Assembly (NCBI GenBank): GCA_030631525.1 | Contig: DAOVKY010000005.1 | Location: 1 to 14,023 of the forward strand | Origin: a bacterium | Lineage (GTDB): Bacteria > JAHJDO01 | Direction of reading: 5' to 3' | DNA length: 14,023 bases | Part shown: piece by piece, positions 6,442-13,633 of the stretch | How the letters are laid out: each line of letters begins with the position of its first letter | How positions within the stretch are numbered: the stretch's first letter is position 1 | Position numbers and translations under genes: made by a program | The notes under the pieces: model-generated | The model's input: the letters and a program-made list of their open reading frames with translations, nothing else | The model's database searches: none | What the model was told of the DNA's origin: nothing

Positions 6442-7396
6442 AATATGTAAAAATACGGTTAATAACAAATCTTACATTGTGCGCGAAATGATGTTTGGTT
6501 ATAGAGATAAATTCGAATATTTTAAATGTGGGGAATGCGGATGTTTACAAATAAACAGAATTCCAGATAACCTTTCAAAATATTACCCTAAAAATTATTA
6601 TTCTTTTCTAAAGCCATATTATTTTAAAGACGGTTTTCTAAAGTCTTTTCTTAAACATCAAAGAGCAGAATACTGTCTTTATAAAAAGAATGTTATAGGA
6701 ATGTTGCTAACAAGACTATACAAAACGCCTAATTACTATAACTGGTTTAAAAAGGTTAAAATAGAATTCAAATCGGAGATTTTAGATGCAGGCTGTGGTG
6801 TTGGCCATCTTCTCGTTAGTATGCACAAAGATGGATTTTCTAATCTTACAGGCATTGACCCGTTTATCAACGATGACATTTTTTATGAAAGAGGGCTTAA
6901 AGTCTTTAAAAAAAATTTATCTGAACTTAAACAACTGTTTGATTTTATTATATTACATGATTCTTTTGAACATATGCGAGAACCTTTATCTGTATTTAAA
7001 GAGTTATACCGCATGCTAAAATCTAACAGATATGTATTAATTAAGATTCCTGTTGTTTCTTCTTTTGTCTGGCGAAAATATGGCATTAATTGGGTTCAGC
7101 TTGATGCTCCACGTCACCTTTTTTTGCATACAATTAAAAGCATTCAAATATTAGCAGGCAAGGCAGGTTTTCAAATAAAAGATGTTGTATTTGATTCAAC
7201 GGAGTTCCAATTTTGGGGAAGCGAACAATATCTTAGGGACATTCCTCTCAGGGCTGAAAACTCCTATGTGGAGAATCCTCGAAAATCCATCTTTTCAAAA
7301 GAACAAATAAACTCTTTTAAAACTAAAGCAGCTGAGTTAAATAAGAATAACGATGGTGATTCAGCATGTTTTTATTTGTATAAAAGCAAGACATAA
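6428..7396 (+). CDS. SAM-dependent methyltransferase with N-terminal Cys4 zinc-ribbon-like motif
   Basis: The 322-residue protein begins MTICKICKNT and has paired cysteines at Cys4/Cys7 and Cys34/Cys37 (KCGECGC), a likely zinc-binding knuckle. A class I methyltransferase domain follows: motif I ILDAGCGVGHLL (residues 118-129), the acidic strand end GIDPF (Asp144), FDFIILHDSFEHM (171-183), YRMLKSNRYVLIKIP, and the LDAPRHLFLHT segment (225-235) seen in many polysaccharide-cluster methyltransferases. Start: ATG 6428 has AAGGA seven bases upstream and puts CKIC at the N-terminus; it overlaps the GT2 gene by 14 bases. A TTG at 6389 would add a non-conserved extension. It may O-methylate a sugar or cap the glycan. 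The N-terminal zinc motif recalls NDP-sugar C-methyltransferases, but the protein is shorter than those. Substrate unknown. Confidence 0.87.
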   Translation: MTICKICKNTVNNKSYIVREMMFGYRDKFEYFKCGECGCLQINRIPDNLSKYYPKNYYSFLKPYYFKDGFLKSFLKHQRAEYCLYKKNVIGMLLTRLYKTPNYYNWFKKVKIEFKSEILDAGCGVGHLLVSMHKDGFSNLTGIDPFINDDIFYERGLKVFKKNLSELKQLFDFIILHDSFEHMREPLSVFKELYRMLKSNRYVLIKIPVVSSFVWRKYGINWVQLDAPRHLFLHTIKSIQILAGKAGFQIKDVVFDSTEFQFWGSEQYLRDIPLRAENSYVENPRKSIFSKEQINSFKTKAAELNKNNDGDSACFYLYKSKT

Positions 7397-7410
7397 TTAC
7401 AGGATAAATT

Positions 7411-8598
7411 ATGAAAATTGCCATTATTACACCACACTTTTTCAATCCAAGTGGAATTGGAATGATGTGTAATAATTTATCATCAGAGTTAGTTAAGAAA
7501 GGGAACATGGTTGAGGTTTTCACTTTTGTTATTCCAGAGCAATACAGTTCAAATAGGGTAAATAGCAATGTAAAAGTGTACGCAATAAGAAACATGTATG
7601 CAGAAACCCTGAATTTGTCACGCAAAAGATATAAAATAAAAGCGACCAATTCGATTTTAAATAAGTATTACCGTTTACTTACATTAATCAATATTTTCAA
7701 AGTAATGATTGCAAGCTTACATAAGCTAGATATAATTCATATACATACGTATACAGATCTAACAATTGTAGGATTTGTTGTAGCTAAGATTTTTAAGAAG
7801 CGTATTATTCTGCATTTCCGTGGCACAGATGTCTGGTATTACAAGAAAACATTCTTCAATATCTTTAAAAAAATTGCAGAAGGTTCTGATAAAGTTATAT
7901 GTGTTAGCCAGTGTCTTGCAGATAAATTGTTAAAGGATACAGATATTAGTGCTGAAGTGATACCTAATATGGTTAGTAACTATTTTATAAAACAAAAAGG
8001 TAAACGTTCAAATTTTCTAAAAGAAAAATTTAATGCTGATAAGATATTATTAAATGTTAAGGGGCTAATTCCGATATACGGACACGAACTTTTGATAAGA
8101 AGTTTACCAAATGTTCTCAAAAAATATTCTAATTTAAAATTAGTATTAACAGGAGAAGGTCCACTGTTTAAAGCATTAGAACGATTAGTTGCAACACTAC
8201 ATCTTGAAAGCAATGTAGTATTTACAGGCGTTATGGCTCATAAGACACTAGTTAATTTTTATGCTTCTTCAGATATTTTTGTATTAGCATCAAGACTTGA
8301 TGCCAGACCGAATGTGATATTGGAGTCTCTGTTATGCGGGACACCTGTCATTACGACTAATAATCCGGGAGGTATTGAATTAGCTGGCCAATATCCAGAT
8401 GATGTTACTGTTATAGAGGAAGACACGCCAGTTGCTCTTACAAATGCTATACTAAAAATATTGGATGAGGGTAGAATGGTAAAAAAAAACACAATCGCAA
8501 AGATTTCTAATGAACTGAACACGCAAGTTATTACGCAAAGATTTTGTAATACTTACAGAAATATCATTAATATGGAGGCAGAAAAATATGGAACTTAA
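7411..8598 (+). CDS. Glycosyltransferase family 4 with variant donor-site residues
   Basis: The 395-residue GT-B protein starts MKIAIITPHFFNPSGIGMMC, the usual GT4 N-terminus with a glycine-rich loop, and contains ILHFRGTDVW and KVICVSQCLADKL, both common in the acceptor domain. In the donor domain the usual GR.v..KG loop reads VKGLIPIYGH (Lys217, Gly218, Tyr223), and the EX7E motif reads DARPNVILE, with Asp297 replacing the first Glu before Glu305. The rest (LVLTGEGPL, VVFTGVM, CGTPVITTNNPGG) is intact. It is therefore probably active, with a shifted donor pocket; I believe related 'L.P.YG' variants occur in the family. A 14-base gap with AGGA precedes the ATG. It overlaps the next gene by 11 bases. 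Sugar specificity is unknown. Confidence 0.9.
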   Translation: MKIAIITPHFFNPSGIGMMCNNLSSELVKKGNMVEVFTFVIPEQYSSNRVNSNVKVYAIRNMYAETLNLSRKRYKIKATNSILNKYYRLLTLINIFKVMIASLHKLDIIHIHTYTDLTIVGFVVAKIFKKRIILHFRGTDVWYYKKTFFNIFKKIAEGSDKVICVSQCLADKLLKDTDISAEVIPNMVSNYFIKQKGKRSNFLKEKFNADKILLNVKGLIPIYGHELLIRSLPNVLKKYSNLKLVLTGEGPLFKALERLVATLHLESNVVFTGVMAHKTLVNFYASSDIFVLASRLDARPNVILESLLCGTPVITTNNPGGIELAGQYPDDVTVIEEDTPVALTNAILKILDEGRMVKKNTIAKISNELNTQVITQRFCNTYRNIINMEAEKYGT

Positions 8599-10618
8599 TA
8601 AAGTAGAACAAAAATATGATTCCGTAATCAATTCGTCCTTTTTACTTATCGCACTCTTTGCATTTCTATGGATAATCAGGTTGCTTGTATTGGGCTCAGA
8701 TAGTCAATTAGGCATGATTGGCTTTTCCCCAGATATTGGATATTATGCCCATAATGCCAAAAACAAAATTTTGTTTGGCAAATGGTTAATAGATGATTTT
8801 AATCCGATTTTTGGTATGCCTCTACATACATATTTTACCTATTTGTCGTTTAAAATTTTTGGGGTTGGTTTCTGGCAGGTTAATCTTGTCTCTGCTGTAA
8901 GTGGTTGTTTGACATTAATATTTGTCTATCGCATTGTAAAAGAAATAACTAGAGATAAAAAGTTCACTATTATTGCATCATTTATTTATGGAGTAAATAG
9001 TATAGTTGTAGGCTACAATAGAACAGGTTTCACAGAAAGTTTAATGGTTCTTTTTATTACCAGTTCATTGTATTTTTGGTTAATTGGTAAACATAATAGA
9101 ATATATTACCTCATATCAGCCTTATGTTTAGCGTTCGGTTTCCTCTGTAAATCCTATGGGCTTGCATATATCTTGGTAGTAATTGGTTTTTTTATATATG
9201 AAGCAAGAATGAAGCTAATAAAAAATCCTGTAAAAATTGCACTTTGGTTTATATCCGGATTAATGCTTTCTTTTATGATATATTTACTTGTTTTAGTCTT
9301 ACCGCATTACGCAAAATGGGAAGCAATGAATAGCGGTTGGGTTTCGCAAAATGCACCGCATGCACCTTGGATGGCTATAATGAATTTTATGCGGTTTGCA
9401 ATTGATCCAAATACGTTGATTACCGGCAATTTTACAATTCTGACACCTCTTTTCATTTTTTGCGTAATAATTTATTTACTCAATAAAACAAATAAGAGGT
9501 CTTACTTTAAACTATCTTCCATTGAGCAATATTCAATAATATGGATCGTATTAGCATGTCTCCCTTTTGCAATTACTAACTATATACCTGCAAGAAGATT
9601 TATTATATTGATTATACCCATTTCAATATTGTTAACCTCTTTTTTGTCTAAAAATATAGGTGATAAACAATTTTTAGATTTAATAAAAACCAGTTTAATT
9701 TTCATAAATTCCAAAGCCAAAAAAACTATTATTATTTTTATAGCATCTTTAGCAATACTTCCCACGATAAGAGTTGTAATTTTGAGGGTCATCACATTAT
9801 TTGATTTAGTAGCTGGTAATATCAATACGGTCATTCAAGGACGATTAGATACTACAATAATAGTTATAAGCATTATTGGTATTTACGGTTTAATTTCCAT
9901 TGTTGATAGAGGGAAAGAACATTTTAAAATTAAATGGTATTTGTACTTAATTATATTCCCTATTATATCTGGATACCTGAGCCCTTTTTTATCAAAAATA
10001 ATTGGGCTTCTTTTGTCTAGAATCAATATTGGAGAGTATCCTGGTGTTGGGCCGCAGACAACCGCAGCTATGGCTATAATTATTATTGGAATAATATTAA
10101 TCTTTATCATTCCTAAAATTTACAGGATTATCCTGAAGGGGAACAAAAATCTGATAAAAACCGCTTTTTCAGTGGGAATTATAATTTACTTATTAACAAA
10201 TGTATTTACGGATGTAATGACCCTGATTAAACCTCGATATGAACTTTTGGAAATATCCAGAGATTTAAACAGATATCTTAAAAGAGGCACGTCTGTATTG
10301 GGCGTTGAGGCTGATATTCTTTGTATTGAAACAAAAGCGTTTAGCTTTTCTCCATGGGCATGGAAGGATGCAGAAAAACATATGAGAGGGTTGCAAAAAG
10401 TAAATGTTAATCTAATGGAGCGTTTTAAGCCAGGATACATGATAATGATGAATGCTGATACCAAATATGATATACGTCCAAAATGCACAAAAAAAATGAA
10501 ATCATACAACTTGCTGAAAGTTAAAGAATATAGACTGGAGAATAATGTAATAGAGTTATTTAAGGTTTTGTATGATAAGCGAGAAAAAGCAAGGGGAGTA
10601 AAGATTTCTAATGAATAA
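8588..10618 (+). CDS. Polytopic GT-C glycosyltransferase (GT39/GT83-like, PMT/ArnT superfamily)
   Basis: The 676-residue protein has about a dozen hydrophobic segments between residues 17 and 550, then a soluble C-terminal part (about 548-676). After the first membrane segment comes SPDIGYYAHNAKNKILFGKW, where Asp49 occupies the position of the catalytic aspartate (DE motif) in the first periplasmic loop of PMT/ArnT-type enzymes; NRTGFTESLMVLF is the next conserved patch. Such enzymes use polyprenyl-phosphate sugars outside the cytoplasmic membrane. The two Dpm1-like enzymes at 11926-13478 could supply that donor. GGAGG (8573-8577) lies ten bases before the ATG, which overlaps the upstream GT4 gene by 11 bases. 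Acceptor and sugar are unknown. A glycan polymerase role is less likely, because the D.GYY.HNA signature is transferase-like. Confidence 0.85.
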   Translation: MELNKVEQKYDSVINSSFLLIALFAFLWIIRLLVLGSDSQLGMIGFSPDIGYYAHNAKNKILFGKWLIDDFNPIFGMPLHTYFTYLSFKIFGVGFWQVNLVSAVSGCLTLIFVYRIVKEITRDKKFTIIASFIYGVNSIVVGYNRTGFTESLMVLFITSSLYFWLIGKHNRIYYLISALCLAFGFLCKSYGLAYILVVIGFFIYEARMKLIKNPVKIALWFISGLMLSFMIYLLVLVLPHYAKWEAMNSGWVSQNAPHAPWMAIMNFMRFAIDPNTLITGNFTILTPLFIFCVIIYLLNKTNKRSYFKLSSIEQYSIIWIVLACLPFAITNYIPARRFIILIIPISILLTSFLSKNIGDKQFLDLIKTSLIFINSKAKKTIIIFIASLAILPTIRVVILRVITLFDLVAGNINTVIQGRLDTTIIVISIIGIYGLISIVDRGKEHFKIKWYLYLIIFPIISGYLSPFLSKIIGLLLSRINIGEYPGVGPQTTAAMAIIIIGIILIFIIPKIYRIILKGNKNLIKTAFSVGIIIYLLTNVFTDVMTLIKPRYELLEISRDLNRYLKRGTSVLGVEADILCIETKAFSFSPWAWKDAEKHMRGLQKVNVNLMERFKPGYMIMMNADTKYDIRPKCTKKMKSYNLLKVKEYRLENNVIELFKVLYDKREKARGVKISNE

Positions 10619-10703
10619 TACAGTAAACCCCGTTAGGAATGAAATAAAAAAGGGAGTAATAATGGATTACGGAGTTTTGGTTCATTTATCTGAGGATATT
10701 TAG
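10611..10703 (+). other. Small open frame filling the gap before the 3-dehydrase gene (possible peptide or repeat remnant)
   Basis: An ATG at 10611 overlaps the end of the GT-C gene and opens a 30-codon frame that ends at TAG 10701-10703, two bases before the next start. An internal ATG at 10662 has a good RBS (AGGGAG, 10651-10656, five bases away) and would give a 13-residue peptide, MDYGVLVHLSEDI. The upstream part reads NTVNPVRNEIKKGV. I have an unverified impression that similar 'NPVRNE' translations come from dispersed repeats in some uncultivated bacteria. It could be a leader that couples translation, a repeat fragment, or chance. Confidence 0.3.
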
Positions 10704-10705
10704 AT

Positions 10706-11920
10706 ATGAGAAGAATAACAGTAGGTGATTTTAAAATAACAGAGAAAGAGAAGAAGAGAGTACTGGAAGTATTAGAGACTGATCGAATTTCAGAGGGAAA
10801 GTTTGTAAGAGAATTCGAGGATAATTTTGCCAGATATATTGGGGTAAAAGATGCTGTTTTAGTAAATTCAGGGACATCTGCTTTAATAGCGGCTATGACT
10901 GCAATTTCGTACAATAAGGACAAGAATAATAAGGCAAAAAAGGTAATAACCACTCCTTTGACATTTATCGCTACGGTTAATGCTATTGTTCTAAGTGGAT
11001 TAGAACCTGTGTTTGTAGATGTAGAAGAAAAAACTTTTGGTATTGACCCAAATTCAATTGAAGACTTGTTAAAAAGATCAAATAATAGCGAAGAATTTCT
11101 ATTAATCCTGCCTGTTCATTTACTAGGCTATCCCTGCAAGATGGCAGAGATAAACGAAATCGCTGAAAGATATAATTTATTAGTATTGGAAGATGCTTCT
11201 CAGGCACATGGCAGTTTGTATCATAATAAAAAAGTCGGCTCTTTTTCCCTGTTGTCAACTTTTTCTTTCTATGTAGCCCATAATATCCAGGTGGGAGAGA
11301 TGGGTGCGGTTTTAACAGATAGCACTAAGATGTCTAAAACATTGAGAAAGATAAAGACTCATGGGCGAATTTGTGATTGCAAAATCTGCAGAAGGAATGA
11401 AGGTTTATGTCCATATTTAACAGGAAACAAAAGATTAGACAATGATACAGACCCGCGTTTTACTCATGATCTAATTGGCTATAATTTTAAAACAACAGAA
11501 ATTCAGGCAGCTCTGGCAACAGTTCAACTTGAAGACATAGAGAGTAATCTTCGAAAAAGAAGGAAGAATGTGAAATTTCTAAATGAGCAGCTTAATAATT
11601 ATCAGGATATAATCAGCCTTCCTCTCTATAGTGAGAACATTAGTTATCTGGCTTATCCAATAATTTTAAAACCAAAATGTAAATTTTCCAGAAGAGAATT
11701 AAGACTGAAATTGGAAAATAATGGAATTGAAACTCGTCCATTATTCGGCTGTATCCCTTTACACCAGCCTGCATACGCAAAATATAGAGATTTTTATAAG
11801 AACAAGTTGCCGCATGCAGATTATTTAGCTCAAAATGGCTTTTATATAGGATGTCATCAGTATCTAACAGAAGAAGACTTGGATTACATAGTCAGGGTTT
11901 TTAAATTAATTCTTGGATAA
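10706..11920 (+). CDS. PLP and probable [2Fe-2S] sugar 3-dehydrase, E1/RfbH/SpnQ-like (DegT/DnrJ/EryC1/StrS fold)
   Basis: The 404-residue protein has the StrS-type PLP fold: VNSGTSALIAAM (53-64), TTPLTFIATVNAI, VFVDVEEKTFGIDP, HLLGYPC, LEDASQAHGS with the pyridine-binding Asp163, and LGYNFKTTEIQAAL-like IGYNFKTTEIQAAL. At the Schiff-base position, where aminotransferases have Lys in SFYPTKN, it has FSFYVAHN with His192. It also has Cys223-x-Cys225-x2-Cys228-x6-Cys235, almost the spacing of the [2Fe-2S] ligands in CDP-6-deoxyglucose-3-dehydrase E1 (C-x-C-x2-C-x7-C). His for Lys plus the cysteine cluster marks the 3-dehydrases that remove the C3 hydroxyl of 4-keto sugars via a PMP-bound radical. 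It is somewhat shorter than the roughly 437-residue E1. The substrate is inferred to be a dTDP or other NDP 4-keto-6-deoxyhexose. The reductase partner is not in the window. Confidence 0.85.
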   Translation: MRRITVGDFKITEKEKKRVLEVLETDRISEGKFVREFEDNFARYIGVKDAVLVNSGTSALIAAMTAISYNKDKNNKAKKVITTPLTFIATVNAIVLSGLEPVFVDVEEKTFGIDPNSIEDLLKRSNNSEEFLLILPVHLLGYPCKMAEINEIAERYNLLVLEDASQAHGSLYHNKKVGSFSLLSTFSFYVAHNIQVGEMGAVLTDSTKMSKTLRKIKTHGRICDCKICRRNEGLCPYLTGNKRLDNDTDPRFTHDLIGYNFKTTEIQAALATVQLEDIESNLRKRRKNVKFLNEQLNNYQDIISLPLYSENISYLAYPIILKPKCKFSRRELRLKLENNGIETRPLFGCIPLHQPAYAKYRDFYKNKLPHADYLAQNGFYIGCHQYLTEEDLDYIVRVFKLILG

Positions 11921-11925
11921 TTGAA

Positions 11926-12651
11926 ATGAAAATTGCGATAGTAATTCCTACGTTTAATGAAGCAAAAAATATAGTTGATTTGATTGGAGAATTATTAGAG
12001 CTAAACTTAGATATGGACATTTTAGTTGTGGACGATAACTCTCCAGATGGAACAGCTGAGATTGCAAAAAAAAGTTTCAAAAAAAACGAAAATATATTTG
12101 TTCTTCTGAGACAAAATAAACGAGGCAGGGGAAGCGCCTGTATAGATGGGTTCAAATATTTTCTATCCAACGGTAAGAGATATGATTGTATTTTTGAAAT
12201 GGATGCTGATTTCTCGCATGATCCAAAAGATATTAGTTTGTTTTTAGAAAAAATACCAAAATACGATATGCTAATAGGTTCTCGTTATCTTCAAAAAAGC
12301 AAGATTATAAATTGGAGTCTCAATCGAAGAGCTTTTAGCAAACTAGCCAATTTCTATGCAGGATTGTTATTACGAATCCCTATAACAGATTATACAAACG
12401 GTTACCGCTGTTATAGATATAATGTACTTAAAAATGTTGATTTTAATTTCGTTAAAGAAAGCGGATATATTGTCTTAGCTGAAATAGCTTATCAGATATT
12501 TCTAAAAGCATATAATATCGGAGAAGTGCCTACTTTATTTATTAATAGAAAAAGAGGAATATCTAATTTAAATTTTAGAGAAATATGGCAGGCATTTAAA
12601 AGAATAACTGTTTTGAGATTCGAATTGCTTAAAAATCAGTTTGAGAATTGA
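11926..12651 (+). CDS. Dpm1-like polyprenyl-phosphate glycosyltransferase (GT2)
   Basis: The 241-residue single-domain protein matches the dolichol/polyprenol-phosphate mannose synthase group: IAIVIPTFNEAKNI, VVDDNSPDGT (Asp36, Asp37), KRGRGSACIDG, the metal-binding EMDADFSHDP (Asp93, Asp95), IGSRY (118-121), TDYTNGYRCYR and a C-terminal NRKRGISNL. The family transfers mannose or glucose from a nucleotide sugar to polyprenyl phosphate at the inner membrane face. No C-terminal membrane segments are present, as in the soluble (Dpm1) subtype. The gene starts six bases after the 3-dehydrase stop. The nearby GT-C enzyme is the natural user of such a lipid-linked sugar. The sugar could be mannose, glucose or another hexose. 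Confidence 0.9.
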   Translation: MKIAIVIPTFNEAKNIVDLIGELLELNLDMDILVVDDNSPDGTAEIAKKSFKKNENIFVLLRQNKRGRGSACIDGFKYFLSNGKRYDCIFEMDADFSHDPKDISLFLEKIPKYDMLIGSRYLQKSKIINWSLNRRAFSKLANFYAGLLLRIPITDYTNGYRCYRYNVLKNVDFNFVKESGYIVLAEIAYQIFLKAYNIGEVPTLFINRKRGISNLNFREIWQAFKRITVLRFELLKNQFEN

Positions 12652-12686
12652 AGAATGGAGTAAAATAATAAGACAGGTGTATCCTA

Positions 12687-13478
12687 ATGACATTCGGGGA
12701 AGATGTAGAAATATGTAATATAGATACGGAGAATAAAGTAAATATTTCTGTAGTTCTGCCTACCTACAATGAGATTGAAAATATCGGGACACTGATAGAA
12801 AAGATCTGCAAAGAGGTGGCTGATTATGATTACGAACTAATTGTCGTGGATGATGATTCACCAGATGGAACATGGAAAAAAGTTGTACAGATTTCTGAGC
12901 ATAATCATGCTGTGCGTATTATTCGCAGGATACGGGAACGTGGTTTAACGTCCGCTATAAATGAGGGAATTCGTAATGCAAAAGGGGACATGATCTTATG
13001 GATGGATTGTGATTTATCAATGCCGCCTGAAATAATTCCCTATTTGATAAAAGAAATTCAAGAAAATGGTTATGACATTTCTGTTGGGTCTCGCTATGTA
13101 AAGGGTGGAGGACTTGTAATTACGAGAGGTGGTCCAGACAGTATAATGTCCGCATTTCTTAGCAGTATTTTAAACTATTGCATAAAATTTTTGTTTAATC
13201 ATGATTTTAATGATTATACCAGTGGCTTTGTAGTTGCCCGAAAAGGGGTGTTTGATATTATCCAACTGTCAGGAGATTATGGTGAATACTTTATAGACTT
13301 TATCTTTCGAGCAATAAATAATGGTTTTAAGGTCGCTGAGGTTCCATATATCTGTCAGCCGCGGATATATGGAAAATCAAAAACTGGAACTGATATTTTT
13401 GACTACATAAGAAAAGGAATAAAATATTTTTTCGTAGTTATCAGGCTTCTTATTCTAAAATACACAAAAAAATTGTAG
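12687..13478 (+). CDS. Second Dpm1-like polyprenyl-phosphate glycosyltransferase (GT2)
   Basis: The 263-residue protein has the same architecture as its upstream neighbour but is clearly divergent: SVVLPTYNEIENIGT, VVDDDSPDGT (Asp55-57), RERGLTSAINEGI, the metal site WMDCDLSMPP (Asp107, Asp109; Cys108 in place of the usual Ala), SVGSRYVKGGG, DYTSGFVVARKGVF and YGKSKTG near the end. About 18 polar residues precede the first beta strand, more than in the neighbour. The C-terminal KYFFVVIRLLILKY is hydrophobic and could touch the membrane. Two such genes side by side suggest two different lipid-linked sugars, or one enzyme with a different donor; I cannot assign either. AGGTG lies upstream of the ATG. 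No terminator is visible after the stop. Confidence 0.9.
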   Translation: MTFGEDVEICNIDTENKVNISVVLPTYNEIENIGTLIEKICKEVADYDYELIVVDDDSPDGTWKKVVQISEHNHAVRIIRRIRERGLTSAINEGIRNAKGDMILWMDCDLSMPPEIIPYLIKEIQENGYDISVGSRYVKGGGLVITRGGPDSIMSAFLSSILNYCIKFLFNHDFNDYTSGFVVARKGVFDIIQLSGDYGEYFIDFIFRAINNGFKVAEVPYICQPRIYGKSKTGTDIFDYIRKGIKYFFVVIRLLILKYTKKL

Positions 13479-13633
13479 TTTTGCTTCTGTAATAAAAAAA
13501 AAGAGCCTGATATTTCTGGTTAAGACATGCGGAATAAAAATGGTAGACTATAAGCAATGAATAGTTTATGCTCAGTAAAAGAAGTTGATAGGCATTGTTC
13601 AAATATGGTTGACGACCTACTAAAAATAAAAAT
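13479..13633. other. AT-rich 155-base gap with a possible 26-codon frame
   Basis: The gap has an A-tract (13492-13502) and no convincing hairpin terminator. A frame at 13557-13637 encodes 26 residues (begins MNSLCSVKEVDR) and its stop overlaps the cupin start as ATGA (13634-13637). It has no good RBS. The overlap hints at translational coupling, or that this is the tail of a decayed gene. It is not supported enough to call a gene. Confidence 0.3.

Noticed and set aside
6786..7019. 77-residue plus-strand frame inside the methyltransferase gene
   Set aside because: It overlaps the SAM motif I region of a confident gene in another frame and has no independent support.
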